In this document: positions 33,419 to 43,164 of the stretch, piece by piece
Position numbering within the stretch: position 1 is the first letter of the stretch
Layout of the letters: each line of letters starts with the position of its first letter
Notes under the pieces: model-generated
What the model saw: only the letters and a program-made list of their open reading frames with translations
Told to the model about the DNA's origin: nothing
The model's database searches: none
Translations under genes and position numbers: made by a program
NCBI GenBank assembly: GCA_023431185.1
Contig: JAEYXS010000014.1
Span: forward strand, 15,036-79,035
Direction: 5' to 3'
Origin: Verrucomicrobiota bacterium
Lineage (GTDB): Bacteria > Verrucomicrobiota > Verrucomicrobiia > Limisphaerales > JAEYXS01
DNA length: 64,000 bases

Positions 33419-34845
33419 ACGATACGGCTCCTTAATTCCGCCGGCAGCGGAAAAGTTATGGTAAATGTCGTGCTCGGCTCACGCAGCACTTCGATCTGCC
33501 CGCCCAGTTGTTCGGTCAGGGTCCGCACCAATTGCAGCCCGAGCGTATTGCCGCGCTTGGTGTCAAATTCGTTCGGCAGCCCCTGCCCGTCATCACTGAT
33601 GACCATCTGGACCTTGCCCTCGGGGAGTTGTTTTAGTTGCACGGTCACCGCACCTTCCCGTCCGCCCGGAAAGGCATGCTTTAGCGCATTGCTCAACAAC
33701 TCGTTCGCGATCAGGCCGCACGGAATGGCATAATCGACCGTGAGTTTCACAGGTTCTGTTTGTAGCACATACTGTACCCTTCCCACCGCCCCGAAGGAAC
33801 GAAACAGGTGCGTCACCAAATCGTGCAAATAGTCCTGAAAATCCACCTTGGCCAGGTCCGCCTTCCGGTAAAATTTCTCATGCACCAGCGCCATCGACTG
33901 CACCCGGTTCTGGTTCTCCTTCAACATGGCCGCCATTACCGGATTCGATTGCTGCGAGGCCGCCAGGCTGAAGAGGCTGCTGATCACCTGCATGTTGTTC
34001 TTCACGCGATGATGCACCTCCTGCAACAGCACCTCCTTCTCATGCAGCGAATCATTTAGCCGCTGCTCGGCCTCCTTGCGTGACGTGATGTCGATGCACG
34101 AGCCGATATACCCCACCAGCTTGTTATCCCCCATCACCCGCGGCTGGCCACGGTTCAGGAACCACCGGTAAACCCCGTCCTTGCGCTTCAGCCGGTATTC
34201 CAGCTCGAACGGCTTCTGCGCGTTGAACGCCTCCAGATAACGCTTCATGCTGGCTTGCGCATCGTCCGGGTGGATACACGAAAGCCAGCCATCGCCCAGT
34301 TGGCTCTCTAGGGTCTTGCCCGTGAAATCCAGCCACGGCTGGTTGAAGTAGATGAACTCCCCCACACTGCCCGCCATCCAGATCAAGGTCGGCGCGGAAT
34401 CCGCCAGCATCCGGAAACGCTTCTCGCTCTCCCGCACCGCTTCCACCGCCTTTTCCCGCTCCTGCTCGGCCTTATGTCGCTGCAAGGTCCCCAAGATGGC
34501 CTGCGGCAGCCGCCCGATATGGTTCTTCAACACGTAATCCGACGCCCCCGCCTTCATGCACTCCACGGCCGTCTCCTCGTTGATGGAACCCGTCACGATG
34601 AGACAGGGGGTACCTTGCGCCAGTTGCCGGGCGGTCTCCAACGCATCCAGGCCATTCAGCCCCGGCAACGTGAAATCGCACAGGATCACGTCATAGCGGA
34701 GCGTTTGCAGTGCCCGGATGAAATCCTCACGCCGTTTCACGTGATGCAGGAGATAATTCATCCCGCTGCGGCGCAGGTGCATCTCCACCAGTGCCACATC
34801 GTCCGGGTCGTCCTCGACCAACAGGATGTGCAATTGACTGTCCAC
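33415..34845 (-). CDS. Receiver-PAS-HisKA_2 family histidine kinase
   Basis: 476 residues from a GTG preceded by AAGG. Receiver (~5-120) with VEDDPDD and phospho-accepting Asp in ILCDFTLPG; PAS (~140-265) with 'GWLSCIHPDD' and 'YIGSCIDIT'; then the HisKA_2 dimerisation helix with LLQEVHHRVKNNMQVISSL, the phospho-accepting His in the EVHHR motif, and a HATPase domain with ELLSNALKHAFP and SDDGQGLP. The kinase and the downstream regulator are coupled by an ATGA overlap and form a two-gene operon. The input is presumably cytoplasmic; there is no membrane segment. Confidence 0.93.
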   Translation of the reverse strand: MDSQLHILLVEDDPDDVALVEMHLRRSGMNYLLHHVKRREDFIRALQTLRYDVILCDFTLPGLNGLDALETARQLAQGTPCLIVTGSINEETAVECMKAGASDYVLKNHIGRLPQAILGTLQRHKAEQEREKAVEAVRESEKRFRMLADSAPTLIWMAGSVGEFIYFNQPWLDFTGKTLESQLGDGWLSCIHPDDAQASMKRYLEAFNAQKPFELEYRLKRKDGVYRWFLNRGQPRVMGDNKLVGYIGSCIDITSRKEAEQRLNDSLHEKEVLLQEVHHRVKNNMQVISSLFSLAASQQSNPVMAAMLKENQNRVQSMALVHEKFYRKADLAKVDFQDYLHDLVTHLFRSFGAVGRVQYVLQTEPVKLTVDYAIPCGLIANELLSNALKHAFPGGREGAVTVQLKQLPEGKVQMVISDDGQGLPNEFDTKRGNTLGLQLVRTLTEQLGGQIEVLREPSTTFTITFPLPAELRSRIV

Positions 34846-35158
34846 TCAGCCTTATCTCCCTAAATTTCGGCTTATCATTTTTGCGTCCTCCTCCTATGAG
34901 GCAACTCCCTTGCCACTTGGCAAAAATTGTCATGATTTCGCTCAACTAACTTAGCGTGAACATCATGCAGTATGGAATTGTATAACCATTTTTTGTCTTT
35001 TGCGAGAATTTTACATCACTGTCACATTATCAGACAGCCCGCTGGGTGATTCTCCGTTGACCGATTTTCTCCCCGTCCGCAATATCGCCCGCGCTTGGCT
35101 GCCCGTCAAATGGCTGTCGGCTTTGCTTACATTGAATTGCTGAACTTGAACTAGGACT
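34846..35158. other. Divergent intergenic region
   Basis: Separates the leftward kinase operon from the rightward phosphoglycerate mutase gene. It is AT-rich in the middle (about 34930-35030). A TTGACC with a weak AATATC 18 bases on lies near 35057-35086 on the + strand. No gene or clear repeat is seen. Confidence 0.4.
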
Positions 35159-36385
35159 ATGAACCTCGACGCACTTTACTCCGAACTGACCATCAAAACC
35201 AAAACCAAGCTGGCCCTCATCGTGTTGGACGGCTTGGGCGATATCGCCACCATGGGCCAAGGGGAAGTCACCCCCCTCGAAGCTGCCAAAACGCCAAACC
35301 TCGACAAATTGGTCGCCGCTGGTGTCGCCCAAGGCCGCATGACCCCCGTCGCCCCTGGCATCACCCCTGGTTCCGGCCCCGGTCACCTCGCTCTCTTCGG
35401 TTATGACCCGCTGGAATACCAAGTCGGCCGTGGTGTGATCGAAGCCCTCGGTCTCGGTGTGGAATTAAAGGCCGGTGACGTTTGCGCCCGCGCGAACTTC
35501 TGCACATTGGATGCCAAGGGCATCGTGACCGATCGCCGCGCGGGTCGCATCCCGACGGAGACCTGCGAAGAACTCTGCGCTCTCCTCGCCAAGAAAGTGA
35601 AGAAGATCGGTGACACGGAAGTCATCATCAAAGCCGGCAAGGAACACCGCTTCGTCGTCATCTTCCGCGGCAAAGGTCTCGAAGGTCCGCTGACGGATGC
35701 CGATCCGAACCGCGAAGGTCTGCCTATCCCCACGGCCCAGCCGCGCGATGCCAAGTCTGCCAAGCAGAAAAAGGCCGCGAAGCTCATCGCTGAATTCTAC
35801 AAGGCCGCCCTGCCGGTGCTCGCCAAGAAAGCCCCGGCCAACGGCTTCCTCATGCGCGGCATCGCTCATCAGCCGGAGATCCCGTTGTTTGAAGAGCGCT
35901 ACAAGCTCAAGCCCGTCTGCATCGCCGTTTACCCAATGTACAAGGGCCTCGCCCAGCTCGTCGGCATGACGAAGCTCGAAGGCACGCAAACGATCACCGA
36001 ACAATTCGAGACGTATAAGAAGGAATACGACAACTACGACTTCTTCTTCATCCACTACAAGTACACGGACAAGGCCGGTGAAGATGGCAAGTTCGACGCG
36101 AAGAAGAAGGCCATCGAAGATTTCGATGCCGCACTGCCGATCCTCCTCGAGAAGAAGCCGGATGTCATCGTCATCACGGGCGACCACTCCACACCGTGCT
36201 CCATGAAGAGCCACTCTTGGCATCCACAGCCTGTCCTGCTCCACTCCGAGTGCAGCGGCTCCGACAAGCTGGAACGCTTCAGCGAGACCGGCGCGAACAT
36301 GGGCTCCCTCGGCGTGTTCGAGGCCAAATACCTCATGCGCTACATGCAGGCGAACGCCAAGATGTTCGATAAGTTCGGCGCGTAA
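35159..36385 (+). CDS. apgM: 2,3-bisphosphoglycerate-independent phosphoglycerate mutase, archaeal type
   Basis: 408 residues. Alkaline-phosphatase-fold enzyme interconverting 3- and 2-phosphoglycerate. N-terminal metal motif LALIVLDGLGDIA; then TPNLDKLVAAG, the PGITPGSGPGHLALFGYDP segment carrying the catalytic Ser region, DRRAGRIPTE, and the C-terminal metal-site motif TGDHSTPCSMKSHSWHPQP. These are signatures of the archaeal-type (ApgM) group and differ from bacterial GpmI, which is longer (~510 residues). The type is found sporadically in bacteria. It stands alone with no glycolytic neighbours. Confidence 0.95.
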   Translation: MNLDALYSELTIKTKTKLALIVLDGLGDIATMGQGEVTPLEAAKTPNLDKLVAAGVAQGRMTPVAPGITPGSGPGHLALFGYDPLEYQVGRGVIEALGLGVELKAGDVCARANFCTLDAKGIVTDRRAGRIPTETCEELCALLAKKVKKIGDTEVIIKAGKEHRFVVIFRGKGLEGPLTDADPNREGLPIPTAQPRDAKSAKQKKAAKLIAEFYKAALPVLAKKAPANGFLMRGIAHQPEIPLFEERYKLKPVCIAVYPMYKGLAQLVGMTKLEGTQTITEQFETYKKEYDNYDFFFIHYKYTDKAGEDGKFDAKKKAIEDFDAALPILLEKKPDVIVITGDHSTPCSMKSHSWHPQPVLLHSECSGSDKLERFSETGANMGSLGVFEAKYLMRYMQANAKMFDKFGA

Positions 36386-36487
36386 TCGCTAACTGGATAC
36401 CAGATTCTTGATGCTGGATGTGGGCAGCGAAACTGCCTCATCCAGCATCCGTCATTTCGCAGGTTTAACCAAACTCATCATCAAAAC

Positions 36488-36521
36488 TTGCTATTGACCC
36501 ATAAAACCATATAGTGACCCA
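36488..36521 (+). promoter_or_regulatory. Promoter and direct-repeat operator of vapBC
   Basis: TTGCTA, 16-base spacer, TATAGT. The start of transcription would fall at or next to the ATG at 36523, predicting a leaderless antitoxin mRNA. Two TGACCCA direct repeats (36495-36501 and 36515-36521), 20 bases apart, flank the -10 box and could bind the VapB ribbon-helix-helix. Confidence 0.5.
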
Positions 36522-36522
36522 C

Positions 36523-36780
36523 ATGAAGACAACTTTGGATATAGATGATGCCTTGCTGGTTGAGGCCAAAGCTGTCGCTGTTCGGCGTCGAACAACGCTC
36601 AAAGCATTGGTAGAGCACGCGTTACAACGAGAGATTCAACCAGCTGCTACTCCTTCAAATATCGCTTCCAGCGATTTGATTGAAGTCAGTCCTTACGGTT
36701 TGCCGCGTCTGAAACGTAAAGGGACCGGCACCGTCACTACAGAGATGGTTAGACAGTTGATGGATGAGGAAGGTGTTTGA
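36523..36780 (+). CDS. vapB: VapB-type antitoxin
   Basis: 85 residues. The start KTTLDIDDALLVEAKAVAVR is the ribbon-helix-helix pattern of the VapB group whose members begin 'M(K/R)TT(L/I)DI', followed by TTLKALVEHALQREI. The C-terminal region, ending EMVRQLMDEEGV, is the toxin-neutralising tail. A GTG three codons upstream is rejected because it would lie inside the -10 region. It precedes the toxin gene by three bases. It should bind the TGACCCA repeats and repress the operon. Confidence 0.85.
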   Translation: MKTTLDIDDALLVEAKAVAVRRRTTLKALVEHALQREIQPAATPSNIASSDLIEVSPYGLPRLKRKGTGTVTTEMVRQLMDEEGV

Positions 36781-36783
36781 ACG

Positions 36784-37206
36784 ATGCACCTGTTGGACGT
36801 CAATACTCTCATCGCTTTAGTGGATTCTTTCCACGTGCATCATGACCGTGTATCTCGTTGGTTTGTCAAAAATCATCATGTGGGTTGGGCCACGTGTCCG
36901 CTCACGGAAAATGGTTTCATCCGCATCGTAGGTAACCCGCAATATCCGCAAGGTCCGGGTAATTCAGAAACGGCCCGCACACTTTTAGAAAGTCTTCGCC
37001 TGCAACCCGGTCACCAATTTTGGTCAGACTCCGTTTCGTTGTGCGATCGTCGGCGATTCTCTGTTTTGCCCAGTTCCAGAGATTTGACTGATTTTTACCT
37101 CTTGGCACTCGCCAAAGAACATCACGCTCGACTGGCAACTTTGGATCAACGTTTTGATCCCTCCATCCTTCCGGGTGGTGCCGCCTCCTTTTTCCTGATC
37201 TCCTAA
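36784..37206 (+). CDS. vapC: VapC-type PIN-domain toxin
   Basis: 140 residues. Motifs: HLLDVNTLIALVD (first Asp), CPLTENGFIRI (Glu), the DLTDFYLLALAKEHHARLAT segment (Asp of the third motif, with the extended 'LALAKEHxARLATLD'), and LDQRFDPSILP. These are the traits of the VapC subgroup paired with short 'KTTLDID' antitoxins. Predicted endoribonuclease. Independent from the PIN toxin at 30065-30481, to which it is only distantly similar. Confidence 0.92.
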   Translation: MHLLDVNTLIALVDSFHVHHDRVSRWFVKNHHVGWATCPLTENGFIRIVGNPQYPQGPGNSETARTLLESLRLQPGHQFWSDSVSLCDRRRFSVLPSSRDLTDFYLLALAKEHHARLATLDQRFDPSILPGGAASFFLIS

Positions 37207-37215
37207 ATTTATAAA

Positions 37216-37959
37216 ATGAAAGCCGTCATCCTCGCCGCCGGTAAAGGCACCCGCATGAAAGATCTCACCGCTGAGATCCCGAAACCCATGCTCAAGGTTC
37301 AGGGCAAGCCCATCCTCGAACACATCGTGGAGGGATTGCTCAGCGTGGGTGTGCGCGAGTTCTGCATCATCACCGGCTGGCACGCAGAAGTGGTGGAAGG
37401 CTATTTCGGAGACGGCTCCAAGTGGGGCGCGAAGATTTCCTACGCCCGCCAAGTCGTCCAGGACGGCACCGGCAAGGCACCCGAACTCGCCAAGGCGTTC
37501 GTCGGCAGCGAGACCTTCCTGCTCACCTACGGCGACATCCTCGTGAAGCCCGAGACCTATGCGGACATGCTTAAGCGCTATAACAGCGGCAAGTTCTCCG
37601 GCCTCGTGACCGTAACGGGTAGCGAAGACGTCACCAAAGGCGGCCTCTTCTTTTTCGACGACGCTTTCTGCCTGAATCATCTCGTGGAGAAGCCGTCGCA
37701 AGCGCAACTCGCCGAACTCCGTCAGCAAGGTTATCTGAAAGCCGGCGACACCGCGTGGTACAACGCCGGTATCTACATCTTCGAGCCCGCCCTGTTCGAT
37801 TTCACCGCCAAGCTGGAGAAATCCCCGCGCGGCGAATACGAACTCACCGACGCCCTCACCGCCATGCTCGCCGCGAATCAAAAGCTCGCGGGCTTGCAGA
37901 TCGCCGGGCGCTGGGTGGATGTGCGCGATCCGGAAGTGCTGGCGTCCCTCCAAGCCTGA
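37216..37959 (+). CDS. Sugar-phosphate nucleotidyltransferase
   Basis: 247 residues. The start KAVILAAGKGTRM is the nucleotide-binding loop of the GlmU/RmlA superfamily; IPKPMLKVQGKPILEHI follows with the substrate-orienting Lys; LLTYGDILV contains the metal-binding Asp; WYNAGIYIFEP and GRWVDVRDPEVL are typical of short single-domain members without a left-handed beta-helix. It would make an NDP-sugar for envelope polysaccharides. It begins ten bases after the toxin gene but is probably unrelated in function. The sugar cannot be told. Confidence 0.9.
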   Translation: MKAVILAAGKGTRMKDLTAEIPKPMLKVQGKPILEHIVEGLLSVGVREFCIITGWHAEVVEGYFGDGSKWGAKISYARQVVQDGTGKAPELAKAFVGSETFLLTYGDILVKPETYADMLKRYNSGKFSGLVTVTGSEDVTKGGLFFFDDAFCLNHLVEKPSQAQLAELRQQGYLKAGDTAWYNAGIYIFEPALFDFTAKLEKSPRGEYELTDALTAMLAANQKLAGLQIAGRWVDVRDPEVLASLQA

Positions 37960-37980
37960 CCTGTCCGCATTCATCCAGGC

Positions 37981-40900
37981 TTACTCGAATGCCTGGTGCA
38001 ATGCCTCAACGACTAGAAGACTTAGCGTGACAATCACGACCACCGGCCAGTAACGCCGCCACCACAATTCCCATCCAAGCCAGCGGCAAGCCGGGCGCTG
38101 CCCAAGCGTCTTCACCACGCGTTTGAAAAGCCGCACATCAAATGGCCTGAATTTCCGGCGGCCGGCGAGTTCAATCAGATCGGCCTTGTCACATTCGGCC
38201 ACGCGATAATCTGGCCGGGTCATCGCTGCGATCAGCAAACGCGCCACTCGTTCGTATATTTTTTGGTAGTCATCCAGATCTTGCAGATTCGCCTTCGCCA
38301 ATAGCGCAGAGGCTTCGGTGGCATCTCCGGCCAAAGCCCGGGCGATGGCCGCACGACAGCAGATATGCGCAGCAAAAGGTTCGCGCCGTGCCAGTTTGGC
38401 TCCGGCGGCGTAGGCAGCAGAGGCTGCAGCATCATCACCCATCCGTTCGGCGATCAGACTGATATTGGCCAACATCCACAGCTCCATCCCTTTTCGGTTT
38501 TCCCAACCTGAAATCCATTTTGCCGCCCGCCGATAATTCTTGATGCTGATCAACGCATAAATCACCGCACCCCATAAATCATTGTTCCCCTGCAAAATCT
38601 CCCCGAAGCGGCTTAGGCACTTTTTCAGATACTGATAATCCACAAAGCGGCTGACGGCATTGTCCTCCTTGTTTCTCGCCTCCTCGGAAAATGCATCCAG
38701 CCAGACCTGCAACGCCGCTTCCTTCAATTTTTGGGGCACGGTCTGGCTTTCGATCAGATACAACCTGCTCCAGTTGGCTTTCCGGACATGCAGCTTCATC
38801 CACTTTTCTGCCGAGGCCGCATTGGCACTGCCTTCGACGATGCATTTTTGCAGTTGCAACAAACCTTTCTCGGCCAGACCGGCACCGCTCACCACCTCCC
38901 AGGCCAGATCAAGGTGATGCGCCTGCACTTCCTCCGCTTGCGCAAGACGTGCCAGAAGATCCATGACGCGATGCCGTTCCTCGCGCGCGACCGCCAGACT
39001 GATATCCCGGCAGAGCACGCCCGGACCGGGCGTGTGTTTCCTTAGAGAATGCAGAACTTCCGCTGCCGCTACGGTCTGCCCCATTTCCAGCAAAAGGTCG
39101 AAGAGCCTGTAACCGGCAAAACTGTAACCGGGCGATAACTCGTAGCCCTTGCGGAAGCAGTTGATGGCAGCCTCCTTGCGACCACGCTCCAGCTCCCAGA
39201 TGCCCTTATATCCCCAGGCCACCGGCTCCATAGGGTCCAAACGCGCGATCTTGTCGGCAGCCTGCGCTGCCTTCTCGTATTCATCCGCATCACCATGCCA
39301 GCTCGCCTTGAGCCGCCAGCCTTCGAGATAATCGGGGTGCGCTTCAAGCAGGCGCTCAAGCAAAGTCATGGCGCCAGCGGTGTTGCCTAGCGAGCGTTCC
39401 ACCCGCGCCTCCAGACGCAACAGGTCGCGCGGGATGTCCCCGGCATACACATCCGGACGGCACGCTTTCAGCGCTTCTTGTAACCGTTGGGAGTCCAGCA
39501 GCAGGTTCACCTTGGTAGTGTGCGCCCACAAGGAACGTGGTCGCAATTGCAGCGCTTTTTCCACTGCAGCCTCTCTCTCCGCCAGGGTTTCCTCACCTTC
39601 CAGTAGCTGAACAAGCAGCAACCATGATCTGGCTTCGCCACTGCGGTTGGCCACCAGATTTCGCACGGTTTCCTCGGCCAGACCGGGATATCCCCGGTCC
39701 TTTGCCCAGTTCCGCAGCTGATCCCAGGACCACATCATGTCAGGGTCGATCTCAAGACCTTTGCGCAGACGGGCGAGGGCTTCATCCCGGTCTCCCGTCC
39801 TCCAGGTGAAGTGGGCAAGCAGTTCGTGCAGCGAGCCGTTCAACGGCTGATGCACCACTGCGGCTTCGATCACCCGGCGCGCCTTCCAAAAATCTCCCAC
39901 ACGCTCGTATGCCTCGGCCAATTGCTGGGCAGACCATTGCCAGCCCGGATTCAATTTGACGGCGATCTCCAAGTGTTCGATCTCTTCCGCCGAGTTCTCC
40001 TGCATGCGCTTGATCTGCGCAGCATCCACCCACATCCGCGGCGAGAGGGAAAACCTTCCCGTCGCCTGATTGGCCAACTGGCTGGCTTCGTTTAGCTGGC
40101 CTGCAAACGCGAGATGAAGCATGAGTGCTGACCAGCTTTGCCACAGGTCCGGCCTTTCATGGTGTGCTTTTCTTAAAAAATCCAGCAATTGAGCCGGCTC
40201 CAATATCGGATGTGCCAGTTCACGAAAAACCAGCAAACCGCCCCCAAAAGTCACCTGTCTCAGCAATTCCTGCTGGATGAACTCCAGGGCGATCTTTTTC
40301 TCCGCATGATCAGCGCACCCTTCCAGCAAGGAACGCATCGCATAGTCGTTGTCCACGGCCAGCTGCAGCGCCTGCTTGAAGTCCGCTGCGGCTTCCTTGT
40401 GCCGTTGCATTTTTCTATGCACGAAACCTCGGATGCAGTAGCCGTACGGCACATTCGGCTCCATTTTCAAGGCCAGTTCCGCCTCTTGCAAAGCGCGTTC
40501 CGTCTGGTCGGACTCTGCAAGCATGTCGGCCAGCTCCCGCCTGGCCCAACTGCTCGTCGGCTGCGACTCAACCAACTGCTCGGCGGCACTGATGGCCTTG
40601 ACCAGATCATCGCGCCGCCACCAGCCCACCACCAGTTGCTGCAGATCGATGCTGTAAGGGAAATCCTTTTGCAACCGCTCCAGATGTTGCCCCAGCGCCT
40701 GCGGCCCCTCCGTCTCGGCGGTCAGTTGCAGAACGGCTTCATGCGCATCCCGCGCCATCGGCTCCGCTTGCAGCACCTCACGCCAAAGCGTCAGCGCGAC
40801 CGCCCGTTTGCCTTCCATGGATGCCACTTGCGCAGCAGTGCGTCGCCAATCGATTTCCCGGGTGCGGCCACGCGCTGCGGCCAGGTGGCGTTGCGCCTCA

Positions 40901-43062
40901 TCATACCGGCCGAAGCGCGCCGCCACATCTGCGGCAAAACACCGCAGCTCGGCATCATCAGGACGCCACTCCAGGGCTTGCACCAGATGCTTGAAAGCCT
41001 GCGCTGTCTCCGACATCTCCACCTCCGCCCAGAACAGCGTGACCAGTGACAGATGGGAATACCTCCCAAACCGCGCGAAGCGGTCCCGCAAAAAGGCGAT
41101 CATCTCATGGTGCCGCCGCAGATGCCGCGAGGCGGCGAACAACGCCCGGACCGGCTCCTCCCGTTTGTCCTCCAATGAGGCCGCGAACCGATATAAATCG
41201 TAAGCCGTCTCGATCTGCCGTTGCTGCCAGCGCAGGTCCGCCAGCACCTGCATGGTGACCGCTTCATACGGCCGGCCGCGCAAACTTTTCTTAAGCAGAC
41301 GCTCGGCTTCTTTTTCCTGCCGCGCATCCGTTTGCAGTTCCGACGCGAGTTGCTGCAGAAAGATCGGCTCAGGTGCTTTCTCCCGGCAAAGGCTGGCGAG
41401 GAACTCGATATGCTCCTGCCGCGGACCCGATCTCAAGAAGGACAGCTTGCTCAGCAACAAATTCCCGTCCTTGGGAAAAAGCTTGCGCAAGGCGTCGACA
41501 CTCCGCTCGTTTTCCTTGAGATCCCCATCAAGGTACGCGATTGAACGACGGGCTGTCCACGTCAGCCGGTGGCCCGAGTCCAAAGCTTCCAACTTCTTGA
41601 GCACAGCTATCGCCTGCTCACGTTCAAAACGTGCGAGCGCCCGCTCCAGCTCATAGAGCAGATCATAATGCCCGGTTTCAGGCAAGGTGAGCGCTTGCAA
41701 CCGCTTTGCCTCGCCGGCCGGAACCATTGCGAATCCGCGCGGACCGGAGCTGGCATAATGCTCAAGGAACACCTTGGCCTCGACCTCCCGGAGATAAGGA
41801 TTATACGGGTCGCGCAACAGCAAGGTGCCCCGGATCGTGTCATAACCGACCACTGCTTGAAGATGTGCGTTTGCCGTATCGACGGTGGTAAGCGCGAAGG
41901 GAATGCCTTCATCCAGCAGTGCAGTCGCCGCCTCCCACGTCAGCTTGAACTCTCTCACCGTCCAGCCATTTTTCTCCGCCCACTCTCTTTGCTTCTGTTG
42001 CGGCGTGCCGTCGTAGCAGATTTCTGCCACGAGCTGGAGATGGTCGGTGGGAGATTTCCAAAACCGGCCTAATGCCGCCAGTGTCGCTGGCGCGCATGTC
42101 TTGTAGTTCTGCCGCACAAATCCCACCGGCAACACCACCCGCTTGGGCTGATGCTGGGGATCCTCCAGACGGGCAGCTATGGCTTTGTGGAACTCATCTT
42201 CCAGGCTTTTGGCGAGCTGCAAGGCTTCAACAGGCCGGCCCGCCAGATGCATCAACCGGCAGCGCTGGGCTCGTAACCATTCATCAGTTCCCTTCTGCCG
42301 CAAAGGAGTCAGCCGTTCATACCGTTCGAGCGTCTTCAACGCTTCATCTGTCATCTGCATCTCCACCTGCAAAGCGAACAGCAAAGTCTCCACGGACGAG
42401 CTTTCCAAATGAAGGGAGGCCTCCTGCAAAAGCTCCAGTGCTTCGCGGTCCCGGTTCAAGTATTGCAAGGCTTGCGCCTGCGCGATGACCCCGGGCCGGT
42501 AATAGGGATGCGGATGCAGCTTCATCGCCTGCCTCGCCGCCTCAAGTGCTTCCGCGTAACGGTCTTGGGCTTCCAACAGATAGGTCCGCTGGATCGCCAG
42601 CCAGGCATCGTTCGGATGCAACTGCTCCGCCTTCAGCAACCAGTGTTCTGCCGTTTGAAAATCACGCAAGGAACCCGCCACTTGTGCACGCAAAGCATAA
42701 AGGTCAGCTTGCTGTTCCGGCGTCGCCCCGGACAACTCACCCAAAGCCACCAACCGGTTCCAGGCAGGCAATGGTCCACGCCATTCCAAGACCGTGAATG
42801 TGTGATAATACTGGACGCCGGGATGGGTAGGATACTTTTTCGCAGCACGCGCCGAGACCCGCATGCTCAAGCTGCTGGAGCCAAGATGACTCGCCAGCCG
42901 TATGGCCATGATCAGTGCTTCCGGACCGGACCACGACGTCAACGGACCATACTCCTTGACGGACCCATATGCCTGCACATACAGCCCGCGATCAATCAAA
43001 TCTTCCAGCCGCGCTCTGACGTCGGCGGGCATCTCCACTGTCACATCGGTTGGGCTCCCCAT
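37981..43062 (-). CDS. Giant TPR protein with embedded C39-like cysteine protease domain
   Basis: 1693 residues. An N-terminal TPR block (~40-300) is followed by a C39-like peptidase domain (~305-450): oxyanion Gln318, nucleophile Cys323 in QNYKTCAPATL, His400 in NAHLQAVVGYD and Asp418 in LLLRDPYNPY, so the full papain-like triad is present. More than 1100 residues of further TPR-type repeats follow (for example LEWRPDDAELRCFAADVA, LKMEPNVPYGYCIRGFVH, ALQLRPRSLWAHTTKVNL). The protein ends with a membrane helix (WPVVVIVTLSLLVVEALHQ) and almost no tail, so it is probably tail-anchored with the repeats in the cytoplasm. C39 domains usually cut GG-leader peptides, but no ABC transporter is attached here. 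The substrate is unknown. The TerB-like gene lies just upstream. Confidence 0.9.
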   Translation of the reverse strand: MGSPTDVTVEMPADVRARLEDLIDRGLYVQAYGSVKEYGPLTSWSGPEALIMAIRLASHLGSSSLSMRVSARAAKKYPTHPGVQYYHTFTVLEWRGPLPAWNRLVALGELSGATPEQQADLYALRAQVAGSLRDFQTAEHWLLKAEQLHPNDAWLAIQRTYLLEAQDRYAEALEAARQAMKLHPHPYYRPGVIAQAQALQYLNRDREALELLQEASLHLESSSVETLLFALQVEMQMTDEALKTLERYERLTPLRQKGTDEWLRAQRCRLMHLAGRPVEALQLAKSLEDEFHKAIAARLEDPQHQPKRVVLPVGFVRQNYKTCAPATLAALGRFWKSPTDHLQLVAEICYDGTPQQKQREWAEKNGWTVREFKLTWEAATALLDEGIPFALTTVDTANAHLQAVVGYDTIRGTLLLRDPYNPYLREVEAKVFLEHYASSGPRGFAMVPAGEAKRLQALTLPETGHYDLLYELERALARFEREQAIAVLKKLEALDSGHRLTWTARRSIAYLDGDLKENERSVDALRKLFPKDGNLLLSKLSFLRSGPRQEHIEFLASLCREKAPEPIFLQQLASELQTDARQEKEAERLLKKSLRGRPYEAVTMQVLADLRWQQRQIETAYDLYRFAASLEDKREEPVRALFAASRHLRRHHEMIAFLRDRFARFGRYSHLSLVTLFWAEVEMSETAQAFKHLVQALEWRPDDAELRCFAADVAARFGRYDEAQRHLAAARGRTREIDWRRTAAQVASMEGKRAVALTLWREVLQAEPMARDAHEAVLQLTAETEGPQALGQHLERLQKDFPYSIDLQQLVVGWWRRDDLVKAISAAEQLVESQPTSSWARRELADMLAESDQTERALQEAELALKMEPNVPYGYCIRGFVHRKMQRHKEAAADFKQALQLAVDNDYAMRSLLEGCADHAEKKIALEFIQQELLRQVTFGGGLLVFRELAHPILEPAQLLDFLRKAHHERPDLWQSWSALMLHLAFAGQLNEASQLANQATGRFSLSPRMWVDAAQIKRMQENSAEEIEHLEIAVKLNPGWQWSAQQLAEAYERVGDFWKARRVIEAAVVHQPLNGSLHELLAHFTWRTGDRDEALARLRKGLEIDPDMMWSWDQLRNWAKDRGYPGLAEETVRNLVANRSGEARSWLLLVQLLEGEETLAEREAAVEKALQLRPRSLWAHTTKVNLLLDSQRLQEALKACRPDVYAGDIPRDLLRLEARVERSLGNTAGAMTLLERLLEAHPDYLEGWRLKASWHGDADEYEKAAQAADKIARLDPMEPVAWGYKGIWELERGRKEAAINCFRKGYELSPGYSFAGYRLFDLLLEMGQTVAAAEVLHSLRKHTPGPGVLCRDISLAVAREERHRVMDLLARLAQAEEVQAHHLDLAWEVVSGAGLAEKGLLQLQKCIVEGSANAASAEKWMKLHVRKANWSRLYLIESQTVPQKLKEAALQVWLDAFSEEARNKEDNAVSRFVDYQYLKKCLSRFGEILQGNNDLWGAVIYALISIKNYRRAAKWISGWENRKGMELWMLANISLIAERMGDDAAASAAYAAGAKLARREPFAAHICCRAAIARALAGDATEASALLAKANLQDLDDYQKIYERVARLLIAAMTRPDYRVAECDKADLIELAGRRKFRPFDVRLFKRVVKTLGQRPACRWLGWELWWRRYWPVVVIVTLSLLVVEALHQAFE

Positions 43063-43164
43063 AACCTCTCTTTGAACAACACTTGCGGCGCAGATGACTC
43101 TCTTGCTCCGCTCCCTAAAAGAAGCCCATCAGCCCTGAACCGTCAAGCGGCGAACCACAAAAAT

